In this document: piece after piece, positions 6,756 to 13,599 of the stretch
How positions within the stretch are numbered: position 1 is the stretch's first letter
Layout of the letters: each line of letters begins with the position of its first letter
From: CAZDJQ01 sp964505765
Lineage (GTDB): Bacteria > Patescibacteriota > Microgenomatia > UBA12405 > JAHJSD01
Reading direction: 5' to 3'
Assembly: GCA_964505765.1 (NCBI GenBank)
Contig: CAZDJQ010000018.1
Span: forward strand, 1 to 17,639
DNA: 17,639 nt
Notes under the pieces: model-generated
What the model saw: the letters and a program-made list of their open reading frames with translations, nothing else
Told to the model about the DNA's origin: nothing
The model's database searches: none
Position numbers and translations under genes: made by a program

Positions 6756-7111
6756 TGAGCCGCCTCCTCCAATTGACCGCTCCCAGTACTCTCCTCAACT
6801 TCTTCCTCTTCAGGAACACTGGTAGGAACAATTGGAGATTCAGCCTCACTGCTTTCTGTTGGAGTCGGGGTCGGTTTTAACAATTCCTGACTAGCTTCCT
6901 CTATTGTATATTTTTTCCTTTCTTGAATAACCGGGAGGATTTCACTGTTTAAATCCGGATTGATCGGTTCTATCAGAGCCTCATCTTCCCCAACAATTTG
7001 ACTTTTTTTAATTAGTTGATGATAACCGCTTAATGACACCCAAATAAAAGAGGTTGCCAGAGTTAAAATCCCCAGCCAATATAAGCGTTTAATTATTTTG
7101 TCTTTTTTCAT
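6752..7111 (-). CDS. Small single-span membrane protein in the pilus cluster
   Basis: A 119-residue protein with no recognised family. A basic N-terminus leads into one membrane span (about 11-30). An outside segment of about 50 residues contains INPDLNSEILPVIQERKKYTIEEA and ends in an acidic, Thr/Pro/Glu-rich low-complexity tail. The gene overlaps pilO by ATGA at its start and the FN3 gene by ATGA at its end, so all three are probably made together. Its position directly after pilO is where pilP lies in classical type IV pilus operons, but no sequence similarity to PilP is evident and there is no lipobox. Confidence 0.65.
   Translation of the reverse strand: MKKDKIIKRLYWLGILTLATSFIWVSLSGYHQLIKKSQIVGEDEALIEPINPDLNSEILPVIQERKKYTIEEASQELLKPTPTPTESSEAESPIVPTSVPEEEEVEESTGSGQLEEAAQ
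6763..6770 (-). promoter_or_regulatory. Strong Shine-Dalgarno site of the FN3 gene
   Basis: GGAGGAGG on the minus strand, seven bases before the ATG at 6755 and inside the upstream gene. It fixes the start. Confidence 0.75.
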
Positions 7112-7773
7112 TCCTTATCCCTCCAAAACAACCAATAGCCGTCGATTTTAAGATTAATTCCCTCTGCTTGTTCTTCTCCCTTGTCTTCCGGCTTTGAAAG
7201 CTGATAGTTGTCTATCTGCGTCCACCGTCTCGCTTGTCTGATTTCGGAAATGTATTTCTCTAAAATTCCCAAATCACTGTCAGTATTTAAGGTAAAGCTC
7301 AACCCTGATAAATTTTCACTCTCAGCTTCAACCCCCTGCCTTGATGAAATCACGTCCTGCTTAATAAAATTAAGACCGCCAAAAGACGACACCTCTAAAT
7401 TTAAATTTTCTTCCTGGGCTTTGCCGACGACCTGAGCCACCCCTTGGGACAAACTAAATTCAGACGGTAAGAAGCTCGCTAATAATTCCCAGTTAGTCTG
7501 AACTAAACCATACTCTTCTTGGGCGATAATGACTGAATTTATTTTTTGCCCCATTCTTTGAGATAATTCCTCTTTCCTATTAATATCCCCCACCAAACCG
7601 GTAATCGTTATTACCGCCGGCCTGATCGCAAAGATTATAAAAAAAGAAATTGTGAATAAGGTTAAAATAACCTCGGTGTAATACCAAGTTTTTTCTTCCT
7701 GAGCGTATTTTTCAACCTTTTTATGGGCCTCACCGGTGTAATTTGCCAACAAATCCTTCAGATCAATTTTCAT
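7108..7773 (-). CDS. pilO: PilO-like type IV pilus inner-membrane platform protein
   Basis: A 221-residue protein from the ATG at 7773. A GAGG six bases upstream supports this start; an in-frame alternative at 7806 lies deeper in pilN and has no such site. A charged cytosolic N-terminus of about 35 residues is followed by one membrane span (about 36-54), a coiled-coil-like stretch (DINRKEELSQRMGQKINS) and a C-terminal alpha/beta domain, the layout of PilO. Family identity rests on this layout and on pairing with PilN rather than on strong motifs. In type IV pilus and type II secretion systems PilN and PilO form a dimer that links the cytosolic ring to the envelope. The gene overlaps pilN by 11 bases and the next gene by four. 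Confidence 0.7.
   Translation of the reverse strand: MKIDLKDLLANYTGEAHKKVEKYAQEEKTWYYTEVILTLFTISFFIIFAIRPAVITITGLVGDINRKEELSQRMGQKINSVIIAQEEYGLVQTNWELLASFLPSEFSLSQGVAQVVGKAQEENLNLEVSSFGGLNFIKQDVISSRQGVEAESENLSGLSFTLNTDSDLGILEKYISEIRQARRWTQIDNYQLSKPEDKGEEQAEGINLKIDGYWLFWRDKE
7119..7124 (-). promoter_or_regulatory. Shine-Dalgarno site of the small membrane-protein gene
   Basis: GGAGGG on the minus strand, seven bases before the ATG at 7111 and within the last codons of pilO. Together with the ATGA overlap it indicates coupled translation. Confidence 0.7.
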
Positions 7774-8317
7774 AATAATCCTCAATGAAATTAATAGTAA
7801 TTTCAATTTCCAACCCCAAAGTATCTTTATCTTTTTTAATTGTCCCCACTTCTACTGATGAAATTTCCGGCTGTGACAGTAAGTTTTTAATAAAAGCGGC
7901 TAAACCCGCTTCTGAAAAAACTGCCGTTGTTAAGCTTGCCTGCTTATTTCTTTCCGCCCATTCAAAACTACGCAGATAAACATCAGCCGGCAGACTTTTA
8001 ACTACAACCTGAAAGGGCAGAAGCAGATCTTCCTCTTTCTCTAGTTCCTGGGCAATTACATCTAATTTTGATTGAAATAGTCTGAATTCCTGTTCAAATT
8101 CTTGAGTGCTTTCCAAAATCGCCCGCTGCTGTCTAATCTTATTTGACAAATCCGTATTTCTTCTATCCAGCCAAAAACGAGATAAAAACGCCCCGATAAC
8201 AATTAATTGGGTAATTACTACAATATACCGGCCGACTGAAAACACCCAATCAAAAAACTTCCCCAGGAAGGTGCCTTCCAATCCGTGTTTCGGTAGCAGA
8301 GAAATCCCTTTAGCCAT
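7763..8317 (-). CDS. pilN: PilN-like type IV pilus inner-membrane platform protein
   Basis: A 184-residue protein from the ATG at 8317; an in-frame start at 8356 lies upstream of the promoter's -10 box. The N-terminal motif ISLLPK (residues 5-10) matches the INLLP peptide by which PilN binds the PilM actin-like protein. One membrane span (about 29-48) is followed by a long coiled coil (about 50-100) and a C-terminal domain starting about LPADVYLRSFEW, as in PilN/GspL-type proteins. No pilM gene lies upstream; murJ is there instead. A near-consensus promoter precedes the gene (8328-8356). The following pilO overlaps it by 11 bases. Confidence 0.8.
   Translation of the reverse strand: MAKGISLLPKHGLEGTFLGKFFDWVFSVGRYIVVITQLIVIGAFLSRFWLDRRNTDLSNKIRQQRAILESTQEFEQEFRLFQSKLDVIAQELEKEEDLLLPFQVVVKSLPADVYLRSFEWAERNKQASLTTAVFSEAGLAAFIKNLLSQPEISSVEVGTIKKDKDTLGLEIEITINFIEDYYEN
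7780..7783 (-). promoter_or_regulatory. Shine-Dalgarno site of pilO
   Basis: GAGG on the minus strand, six bases before the ATG at 7773. It lies inside the end of pilN and selects this start over the longer in-frame reading. Confidence 0.65.
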
Positions 8318-8327
8318 CTTATACTCC

Positions 8328-8356
8328 AGTATATTAAACTCTAAACAAGGTGTCAA
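8328..8356 (-). promoter_or_regulatory. Near-consensus promoter of pilN
   Basis: On the minus strand, a perfect TTGACA (8356-8351), 17 bases, then TATACT (8333-8328). The ATG at 8317 begins 11 bases after the -10 box. The expected start point is about 8319-8322, so the mRNA leader would be five bases or fewer. The GGAG at 8327-8324 looks like a ribosome binding site but lies mostly between the -10 box and the start point, so it would largely not be transcribed. Confidence 0.75.
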
Positions 8357-8363
8357 AAGTAAA

Positions 8364-8375
8364 TTGATTAATCAA
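8364..8375. repeat. Perfect 12-base palindrome before the pilN promoter
   Basis: TTGATTAATCAA, spanning the murJ stop codon and lying seven bases upstream of the pilN -35 box. It could be an operator site, but AT-rich palindromes of this size also arise by chance. Confidence 0.35.
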
Positions 8376-10026
8376 CTTGAGGCGGAAGCTCCATTGGGGT
8401 GGTTGTCAATTTCGGCAAGTAAGTGATTTTCCTTATCCATCGCCAAATTGCTTCAGCTTCCACCATGCCCCAAAAAAGTGTTAATCCAAAATAAAACAAT
8501 ATTGCTCCTCCGCCGGTAATCAAGGTTAATCCGACCAAACCGCCTAAACGAGTAGTGTTAAATACAAAACTGTCCAAACCCCTTAATAATAGCCAGCTCA
8601 GTCCGGCTGAAAGAAGACTGGCGAATCCAATTTTTTTAATTGTATTGCCGAAAAAGCTGAACCATCCTTCAATTTGAACTTTTCTCAATAATAAAATAAA
8701 CAGCAAGCCGCTCTGCACCATACTGGCTAAACTGCCGGCTAAAGCTAAGGCGAAAATTCTCCAATTCCAATAATATACTCCTAAAAAGGCAACCGCCGCA
8801 TTTACCACTAAAGCTAAAAATGAAATTTTTAAAGGCGTCCTGGTATCTCTTAAGGCGTAGAAAGACCGGACCAAAATATCACTAACGGTTTCAAAAATTA
8901 TAACCGGGACCAAAAAAGCAATTACTTTCCCGGTGGTTAAAGTCGCCTGCCAGGGAAATTCTTGAGCTCCATAAGCTAATCGCACCATTGGAACTCTTAA
9001 AATCAAGAATATTGCCGCCGCTGGAAAAGCCAAATAAAGCGCTTGTTTTAAAGAAGAAAACAAAGTATTGTTAAAGTTTTTCAAAGTTTTCTCTTGAGCT
9101 TGTTTAGACAATACCGGCAGCGAAGCTTGACCAATTGTCGTTCCGAACAAACGAACAAAGAACCGGGTCAAACGTTGGCCCAAATAAAATAGAGACAAAC
9201 TTCCGGCCGCTAATCCACTCCCGACAAAAAGAATAACCGTTTCTCCTACTTCTCCCAAGCCTAAAGCCAAAGCCCGCGGCGGCATCAGCTCTAATATTTT
9301 TCTAACCCCTTTCAGCTTAAAAGAAATCTTCGGAACATAAACCATGCCCAAAGAAAGAGCCAGAGGCAGTTGAATCAAAAAGTGAAGAAACGCCCCGACC
9401 ACCACTCCTAAAGCAGGAGCAAAAATCCCCCACCTTGCTGAAAATAATTCAATTGCTCCAATAATGCTCAAGTTGTACAGCAACGGCGCCAAAGAGGGAA
9501 TCAAAAATCGGTGCTGTGCTTGCAGAACTCCGGTCAGAAAATTACTTAACAGGAAAAAAATTTGGGCGCCGATCATCCAGCGGGTAAGCTGCGCCATTAA
9601 ATCAATTTGCGCCGGCGAAAAACCGGAAGCAATTATCCCGGACAGCGGTCTTGAAAAAACAAAAACAAGAACTGATACGGTTAAAAATCCTAAGAATAAA
9701 ACGTTAACAACTGTTGAAGCGACTTGATATGCTTTTTCTTTATTCTTTTCCAACTGGGCGCTGAACACCGGAATAAAAGAAGCGGAAAGCGCCCCGATAA
9801 CCAACAACCGGAAAATTAAATCCGGCAGTCGAAAAGCAGCATTATAAGCATCCAATTGCGGCGCACAACAGGCATAAAACTTGGCATAAAGCGACCGGTC
9901 TCTTAAAATGCCCAAAAAAGCTGACAAACCAAAGGCTAAAGCTAAAATACTGGCCGCTGAAAAAATACTGGCCTGCCGCTTGGAAAAAATATTTCTGCCG
10001 TTGACAAACAATTTTTTAATCATCAT
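8368..10026 (-). CDS. murJ: Lipid II flippase MurJ (MviN family)
   Basis: A polytopic protein of 552 residues, or 551 if the second of two adjacent ATGs is used. It flips lipid II across the membrane for peptidoglycan synthesis. Family signatures are clustered at the N-terminus: LGILRDR (about 38-44), LDAYNAAFRLPD (58-69) and GALSASFIPVF (78-88). About 14 hydrophobic spans fit the length. The C-terminus ends in a short cytosolic tail. The gene heads the minus-strand block and is read from a strong promoter (10031-10060) that overlaps the divergent rpsT promoter. The second ATG (10023) lies seven bases after the -10 box, so translation probably begins at or next to the 5' end of the mRNA. There is no Shine-Dalgarno site. 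Confidence 0.95.
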   Translation of the reverse strand: MMIKKLFVNGRNIFSKRQASIFSAASILALAFGLSAFLGILRDRSLYAKFYACCAPQLDAYNAAFRLPDLIFRLLVIGALSASFIPVFSAQLEKNKEKAYQVASTVVNVLFLGFLTVSVLVFVFSRPLSGIIASGFSPAQIDLMAQLTRWMIGAQIFFLLSNFLTGVLQAQHRFLIPSLAPLLYNLSIIGAIELFSARWGIFAPALGVVVGAFLHFLIQLPLALSLGMVYVPKISFKLKGVRKILELMPPRALALGLGEVGETVILFVGSGLAAGSLSLFYLGQRLTRFFVRLFGTTIGQASLPVLSKQAQEKTLKNFNNTLFSSLKQALYLAFPAAAIFLILRVPMVRLAYGAQEFPWQATLTTGKVIAFLVPVIIFETVSDILVRSFYALRDTRTPLKISFLALVVNAAVAFLGVYYWNWRIFALALAGSLASMVQSGLLFILLLRKVQIEGWFSFFGNTIKKIGFASLLSAGLSWLLLRGLDSFVFNTTRLGGLVGLTLITGGGAILFYFGLTLFWGMVEAEAIWRWIRKITYLPKLTTTPMELPPQVD

Positions 10027-10030
10027 TTGG

Positions 10031-10060
10031 AGTATAGCAAGTTTCTTGTCTTCCTGACAA
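10031..10060 (-). promoter_or_regulatory. murJ promoter with extended -10
   Basis: On the minus strand, TTGTCA (10060-10055), 18 bases, TATACT (10036-10031), preceded by TGc. The two start codons begin five and eight bases after the -10 box, predicting a leaderless mRNA. The -35 box and spacer overlap those of the rpsT promoter on the other strand. Confidence 0.75.
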
Positions 10061-10074
10061 CAAGATGTTAAAAT
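10046..10074 (+). promoter_or_regulatory. rpsT-metG promoter with extended -10
   Basis: TTGTCT (10046-10051), 17 bases, TAAAAT (10069-10074), preceded by TGt. Nine bases separate the -10 box from the rpsT ATG, so the leader is zero to about three bases. The 13 bases ATGTTAAAATTAG (10065-10077) are identical to those of the tRNA promoter at 17587-17599. Confidence 0.75.
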
Positions 10075-10083
10075 TAGCCAATT

Positions 10084-10383
10084 ATGCCGATTACTAAATC
10101 CGCCAAAAAGGCGTTAAGAAGTTCCAAACGGAAACAGAAATTTAATAAAAAAGCAAAAGAAATTGCTCAGCAGGCAATTAAAGCTTTTAAAAAAAATCCC
10201 AGCCAAGCGAAATTGGCTCAAGCTTTCTCTGCCATTGATAAAGCCGCCAAACGAAAAATCTATCATAAAAATAAAGCTGCCCGCTTAAAAAGCCAACTAG
10301 CTAAAATGCTTCCTTCTTCTCCTAAAAAGGCGTCTGAAAAGAAAAAGTCTGCAGACGCGGATAAAATGTCCCAAAAAAAATAA
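10084..10383 (+). CDS. rpsT: Small ribosomal subunit protein bS20
   Basis: A 99-residue, very basic helical protein that binds 16S rRNA in the 30S subunit. The N-terminus (MPITKSAKKALRSSKRK) and the segment AIDKAAKRKIYHKNKAARLKSQLAK are characteristic of S20. The C-terminal 25 residues form a Lys/Ser-rich extension beyond the usual core. No Shine-Dalgarno site precedes the ATG, and the promoter lies so close that the mRNA is probably leaderless. metG follows after four bases. Near the 3' end a 7-base stem, GCGTCTG/CAGACGC (10330-10336 and 10352-10358), could form in the mRNA but has no U-run. Confidence 0.95.
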   Translation: MPITKSAKKALRSSKRKQKFNKKAKEIAQQAIKAFKKNPSQAKLAQAFSAIDKAAKRKIYHKNKAARLKSQLAKMLPSSPKKASEKKKSADADKMSQKK

Positions 10384-10387
10384 ACAC

Positions 10388-12082
10388 ATGAATGAATTAA
10401 AAAACATTTTTATTGGTGTTGCTTGGCCTTATGTTAACGGTGATTTACACATCGGCCATTTAGCCGGGTATCTACTTCCGGCAGATATAACTGCCCGCTT
10501 CAACCGCTTTATCGGGAATAAGGTTCTTATGGTGTCAGGCTCTGACTGTCACGGCACTCCAATCACTGTTGAAGCAGAAGAAAAGGAGATTTCTCCACAA
10601 CAAGTAGTTGATATGTATCACCCAAAACACACAGCGCTTTTTGATCAATACGGAATTTCTTTTGATTTATACACTAAAACAACAACCGATAATCATAAAA
10701 AAGTAGTTCAAGAAATGTTTATCAACCTGGCTGAAAACGGATATCTTTCCACTGCTAAATCCAATCAATATTATTCTGAACAAGAAAACCGGTTTTTACC
10801 CGACCGTTATGTAGTCGGCACCTGCCCGCATTGCGGTGATGAACAAGCCCGCAGTGATCAGTGTGAACAATGCGGCCGGGTGCTAGATCCAGGAGAACTT
10901 AAACAAGCTAAAAGCCAACTGTCAAACCAGACAGTAAGTTTAAAAGAGACGGAACACTACTATATTGACCTGCCTAAATTAGAAGAATTTTTAAAAGACT
11001 ATTTTAAGAATCACAAAGATCACTGGCGTAACTGGGTTGCTCAAGAAACTAAAGGTTGGTTAACTAGAGGGCTGAAAAAAAGAGCAATTAGCCGAGATTT
11101 AAATTGGGGTATAAAAATCCCAGTGGATAAACTACCAAAAAAATTGCAAATTGATAAAGCTGATCAAAAAAGAATTTACGTCTGGTTTGAAGCGGTGATC
11201 GGCTACCTATCCGCTTCAATCGAATGGGCTGACAAAAGTGAAAAATGGAAAGATTGGTGGTATCAGCAAGAAAACACTGATCATTATTACTTCATGGGAC
11301 AAGATAATTTAGTTTTTCACACTATTTTTTGGCCCGGCCAGCTTTACGGCGCTTATGGCAAAAATATTCATTTACCCGATTATCCTGTTATTAATCACTT
11401 CCTTGATATTAAAGGCCATCCTCTTTCAAAAAGCCGGGGGGTGAGTATTGATTCGGCCTACATTGGAGAAAAATACGGCGTTGACCCGGTCCGCTTTTAT
11501 TTAACCACCATTATGCCGGAAAATTCCACTGCCAGTTTCAGCTGGGAACATTTTGTAGAAACACACAACAATGTTTTAATCGGCACTATTGGTAATTTCG
11601 TTAACAGAGTCTTAAATTTAGCTGAGGGGATAGACAATTTTTCAGCTAAAGATGTTCATCCTGAAATCGAAAAAAGATTGAACAAACACTTGACTAAAGC
11701 TTATCAACACTTAGAAAAAAGCGAGTTTAAATTATATGTCCAGACTGTCACTAAAATTGCAGAATACGGCAACCGGTTCTTAAACACACAATCCCCCTGG
11801 CAGCTGGAAGAGTCGGCTCAAGAATATCAGCAAATCCTAACCAATGCGCTATTAATTGTTCTCAGCCTGCAAACAGCTTTTAAACCTTTAATTCCCGATA
11901 CTTTTGACAAATTAACTGGACTGCTAAACACTGACATTAAAAATTGGCACAAAAACCAACCAATAAAACAATTAAAAAAACTGTTAGTTAAAGTTGAAAT
12001 CAACCAGCCCAAACCTCTTTTTAATCAAATCGACCCGGAAATTATTAAAAAAGAAGAAGCTAAACCAAACCTAGGGAAATAA
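10388..12082 (+). CDS. metG: Methionyl-tRNA synthetase
   Basis: A class I synthetase of 564 residues that charges tRNA-Met. HIGH is exact at 21-24. A single zinc knuckle has C146, C149, C159 and C162 (CPHCG...CEQCG). The substrate-pocket segment VSGSDCHGTPI (49-59) and the WFEAVIGYLSA region are typical. The second signature reads PLSKS (345-349) before RGVSI, in place of KMSKS; the catalytic second Lys is kept. The C-terminal anticodon-binding helical bundle is complete, but the extra EMAP-II-like tRNA-binding domain of longer MetRS proteins is absent. The gene lies four bases after rpsT with no Shine-Dalgarno site and is presumably read from the rpsT promoter. Confidence 0.95.
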   Translation: MNELKNIFIGVAWPYVNGDLHIGHLAGYLLPADITARFNRFIGNKVLMVSGSDCHGTPITVEAEEKEISPQQVVDMYHPKHTALFDQYGISFDLYTKTTTDNHKKVVQEMFINLAENGYLSTAKSNQYYSEQENRFLPDRYVVGTCPHCGDEQARSDQCEQCGRVLDPGELKQAKSQLSNQTVSLKETEHYYIDLPKLEEFLKDYFKNHKDHWRNWVAQETKGWLTRGLKKRAISRDLNWGIKIPVDKLPKKLQIDKADQKRIYVWFEAVIGYLSASIEWADKSEKWKDWWYQQENTDHYYFMGQDNLVFHTIFWPGQLYGAYGKNIHLPDYPVINHFLDIKGHPLSKSRGVSIDSAYIGEKYGVDPVRFYLTTIMPENSTASFSWEHFVETHNNVLIGTIGNFVNRVLNLAEGIDNFSAKDVHPEIEKRLNKHLTKAYQHLEKSEFKLYVQTVTKIAEYGNRFLNTQSPWQLEESAQEYQQILTNALLIVLSLQTAFKPLIPDTFDKLTGLLNTDIKNWHKNQPIKQLKKLLVKVEINQPKPLFNQIDPEIIKKEEAKPNLGK

Positions 12083-12085
12083 AAT

Positions 12086-12115
12086 TAGACAATATTAGCT
12101 GTGATAAACTATTAA
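12086..12115 (+). promoter_or_regulatory. Candidate promoter of the glycan cassette
   Basis: TAGACA (12086-12091), 18 bases, TATTAA (12110-12115), with nine bases to the ATG at 12125, the same distance as at rpsT. An overlapping alternative is the extended -10 TGaTAAACT (12102-12110), which would give a leader of about eight bases. No terminator is visible after metG, so read-through is also possible. Confidence 0.45.
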
Positions 12116-12124
12116 CATCTGATC

Positions 12125-13585
12125 ATGGTTAAAATAAAAAATTTCTGGGATTGGAAATTGTTGTTTTTGCTAGGACTTTTTTTAGTTTTATTCCTCCCCA
12201 GCTTATTTGAACCATATTATTACGGAGACGAATGCACTTACCTTACTCTGGGGCAGGCATTTAACCGCGGTTTGGTCTTTTATCGTGATATTCATGACAA
12301 CAAACCGCCATTGCTTTATTTGACCGCGGCTTTAACCGGCGGGAATTTAGTTTGGCTGAAATTAACCGGTCTTGCTGTTAACCTTTTTCACCTGGGTTTG
12401 ATTTATGAATTAACGGTCAAGTTAACAAAAAATAAAAATTTAGGCCGGCTGAGCGGTCTTCTTTTCACCGCCGGTTATTTAATTTTTGAAGGAAGAACCG
12501 TGAACGCGGAAATTTTTATGATGGCTAGTGCCACTTTAGCCACTTATTTAATTTGGACTCGGTTAAAGCCGATCAAATTTAAATCCGGCTTATTGATCGG
12601 CTTAATCTTTTCTTCCGGCTTTCTCTTTAAATCCCCGGCAGTTTTTGATTTCATCGGCATTTTTCTCGGTCTGTTCATTTTCACTCTAGATAAAATAAAC
12701 TTGACTGCTATTAAGCAAAAATTAAACCGTCCTCCGGTTTGGGGGATAATTACCGGATTCACAATCCCGATTTTATTATCAATCTTATATTATGCTTATC
12801 TCGGCAGTTTTACCCCTTATCTTCGGTCTGCGTTACTGCAGAATATCGGCTATCTCACTCGTTGGCAAACCGGATCATCCGGTTTAATTTGGCGCTTTTT
12901 AATTTTAGCCGCCTTAATTGGATTACTCCTTGTCTTTCGAAAGAAATTCAGCCGGCGTTTTATCTACTTTCAAGTTTGGTTTTTATTTTCTCTTTTTGGG
13001 TCGCTTTTATCAGGCCGTCCTTATCCCCACTACCTGCTCCAAATTGTTCCCAGTTTAGTGGTTTTAATCATCTTAATGATTAAACAAAACAAACTTCTTC
13101 CCCGGTTATTAACAATCGGATCAGCCGGACTATTAATCTTCGCCTATGCTTTCTATCAATTTTGGTGGTACCCAATACTGCCCTACTATCAAAATTCCAT
13201 TCGATACCTAACCGGACAAATTAATCGCCAGGAATACATTGAATATTACGGCAGCCAAGCCCGGCAGGATTATCAAGCAACAAAAATCATCAGGCGGAAT
13301 ACCGACCCTAACGACCGGATATTTGTTTGGGGTGAAGGATCCTGCCTTTATGCCCTGTCGGAGCGTCTGCCTGCCGGTCGATATGTCGTCAACCATCATA
13401 TTTTTGATTTCAATGCTTTTGATGAAACTCTTCAGGCAATTAAAAAAAATCAACCCAAAATCATTGTAAAACAACAGCGGGAACAAAGAAACTGGCCCGA
13501 GCTGGAAATCTATTTGGACAAGAACTACCGGCGATTTTATTACCCCTCCCTGGAAGACGAAATATACTTTGAAAAACAAAAATGA
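12125..13585 (+). CDS. GT39/ArnT-like membrane glycosyltransferase
   Basis: A 486-residue GT-C protein. The first outside loop carries GDECTYL (D35, E36), then GLVFYRDIHDNKPPLLYL (49-66). This is the classic ArnT/PMT signature in which the acidic pair is catalytic and the YxD...KPP segment shapes the donor site. About eleven hydrophobic spans follow, then a soluble tail of about 110 residues. The enzyme should move a sugar from a polyprenyl-phosphate carrier to an acceptor outside the cell. It opens a four-gene plus-strand cassette with a GT2, a small membrane protein and a GT4-type protein, which could supply or share its lipid carrier. No Shine-Dalgarno site is present. It is a paralogue-like counterpart of the gene at 5-1567 but belongs to a different subgroup by its motifs. 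Confidence 0.88.
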   Translation: MVKIKNFWDWKLLFLLGLFLVLFLPSLFEPYYYGDECTYLTLGQAFNRGLVFYRDIHDNKPPLLYLTAALTGGNLVWLKLTGLAVNLFHLGLIYELTVKLTKNKNLGRLSGLLFTAGYLIFEGRTVNAEIFMMASATLATYLIWTRLKPIKFKSGLLIGLIFSSGFLFKSPAVFDFIGIFLGLFIFTLDKINLTAIKQKLNRPPVWGIITGFTIPILLSILYYAYLGSFTPYLRSALLQNIGYLTRWQTGSSGLIWRFLILAALIGLLLVFRKKFSRRFIYFQVWFLFSLFGSLLSGRPYPHYLLQIVPSLVVLIILMIKQNKLLPRLLTIGSAGLLIFAYAFYQFWWYPILPYYQNSIRYLTGQINRQEYIEYYGSQARQDYQATKIIRRNTDPNDRIFVWGEGSCLYALSERLPAGRYVVNHHIFDFNAFDETLQAIKKNQPKIIVKQQREQRNWPELEIYLDKNYRRFYYPSLEDEIYFEKQK

Positions 13586-13591
13586 TAAAAT
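13583..13591 (+). promoter_or_regulatory. Candidate extended -10 before the GT2 gene
   Basis: TGaTAAAAT begins at the TGA stop codon of the preceding gene, and eight bases separate it from the GT2 ATG. No good -35 box is at the right distance, so this would depend on the extended -10 alone. It matches the TGnTAAAAT boxes of rpsT and the tRNA. Confidence 0.4.
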
Positions 13592-13599
13592 AAACGCCA

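Noticed and set aside
10330..10358. Hairpin at the end of rpsT as an intrinsic terminator
   Set aside because: The stem is 7 base pairs with a 15-base loop and is followed by GG, not a T-run; metG follows after a few bases and needs read-through.
12739..13083. Plus-strand 114-residue hydrophobic ORF
   Set aside because: It is an out-of-frame shadow of the GT39-like membrane protein, whose frame continues with a clear signature on both sides.
6752..13585. Alternative genetic code with TGA read as an amino acid
   Set aside because: TGA ends several genes exactly at overlaps with the next start; reading through would run into other frames.
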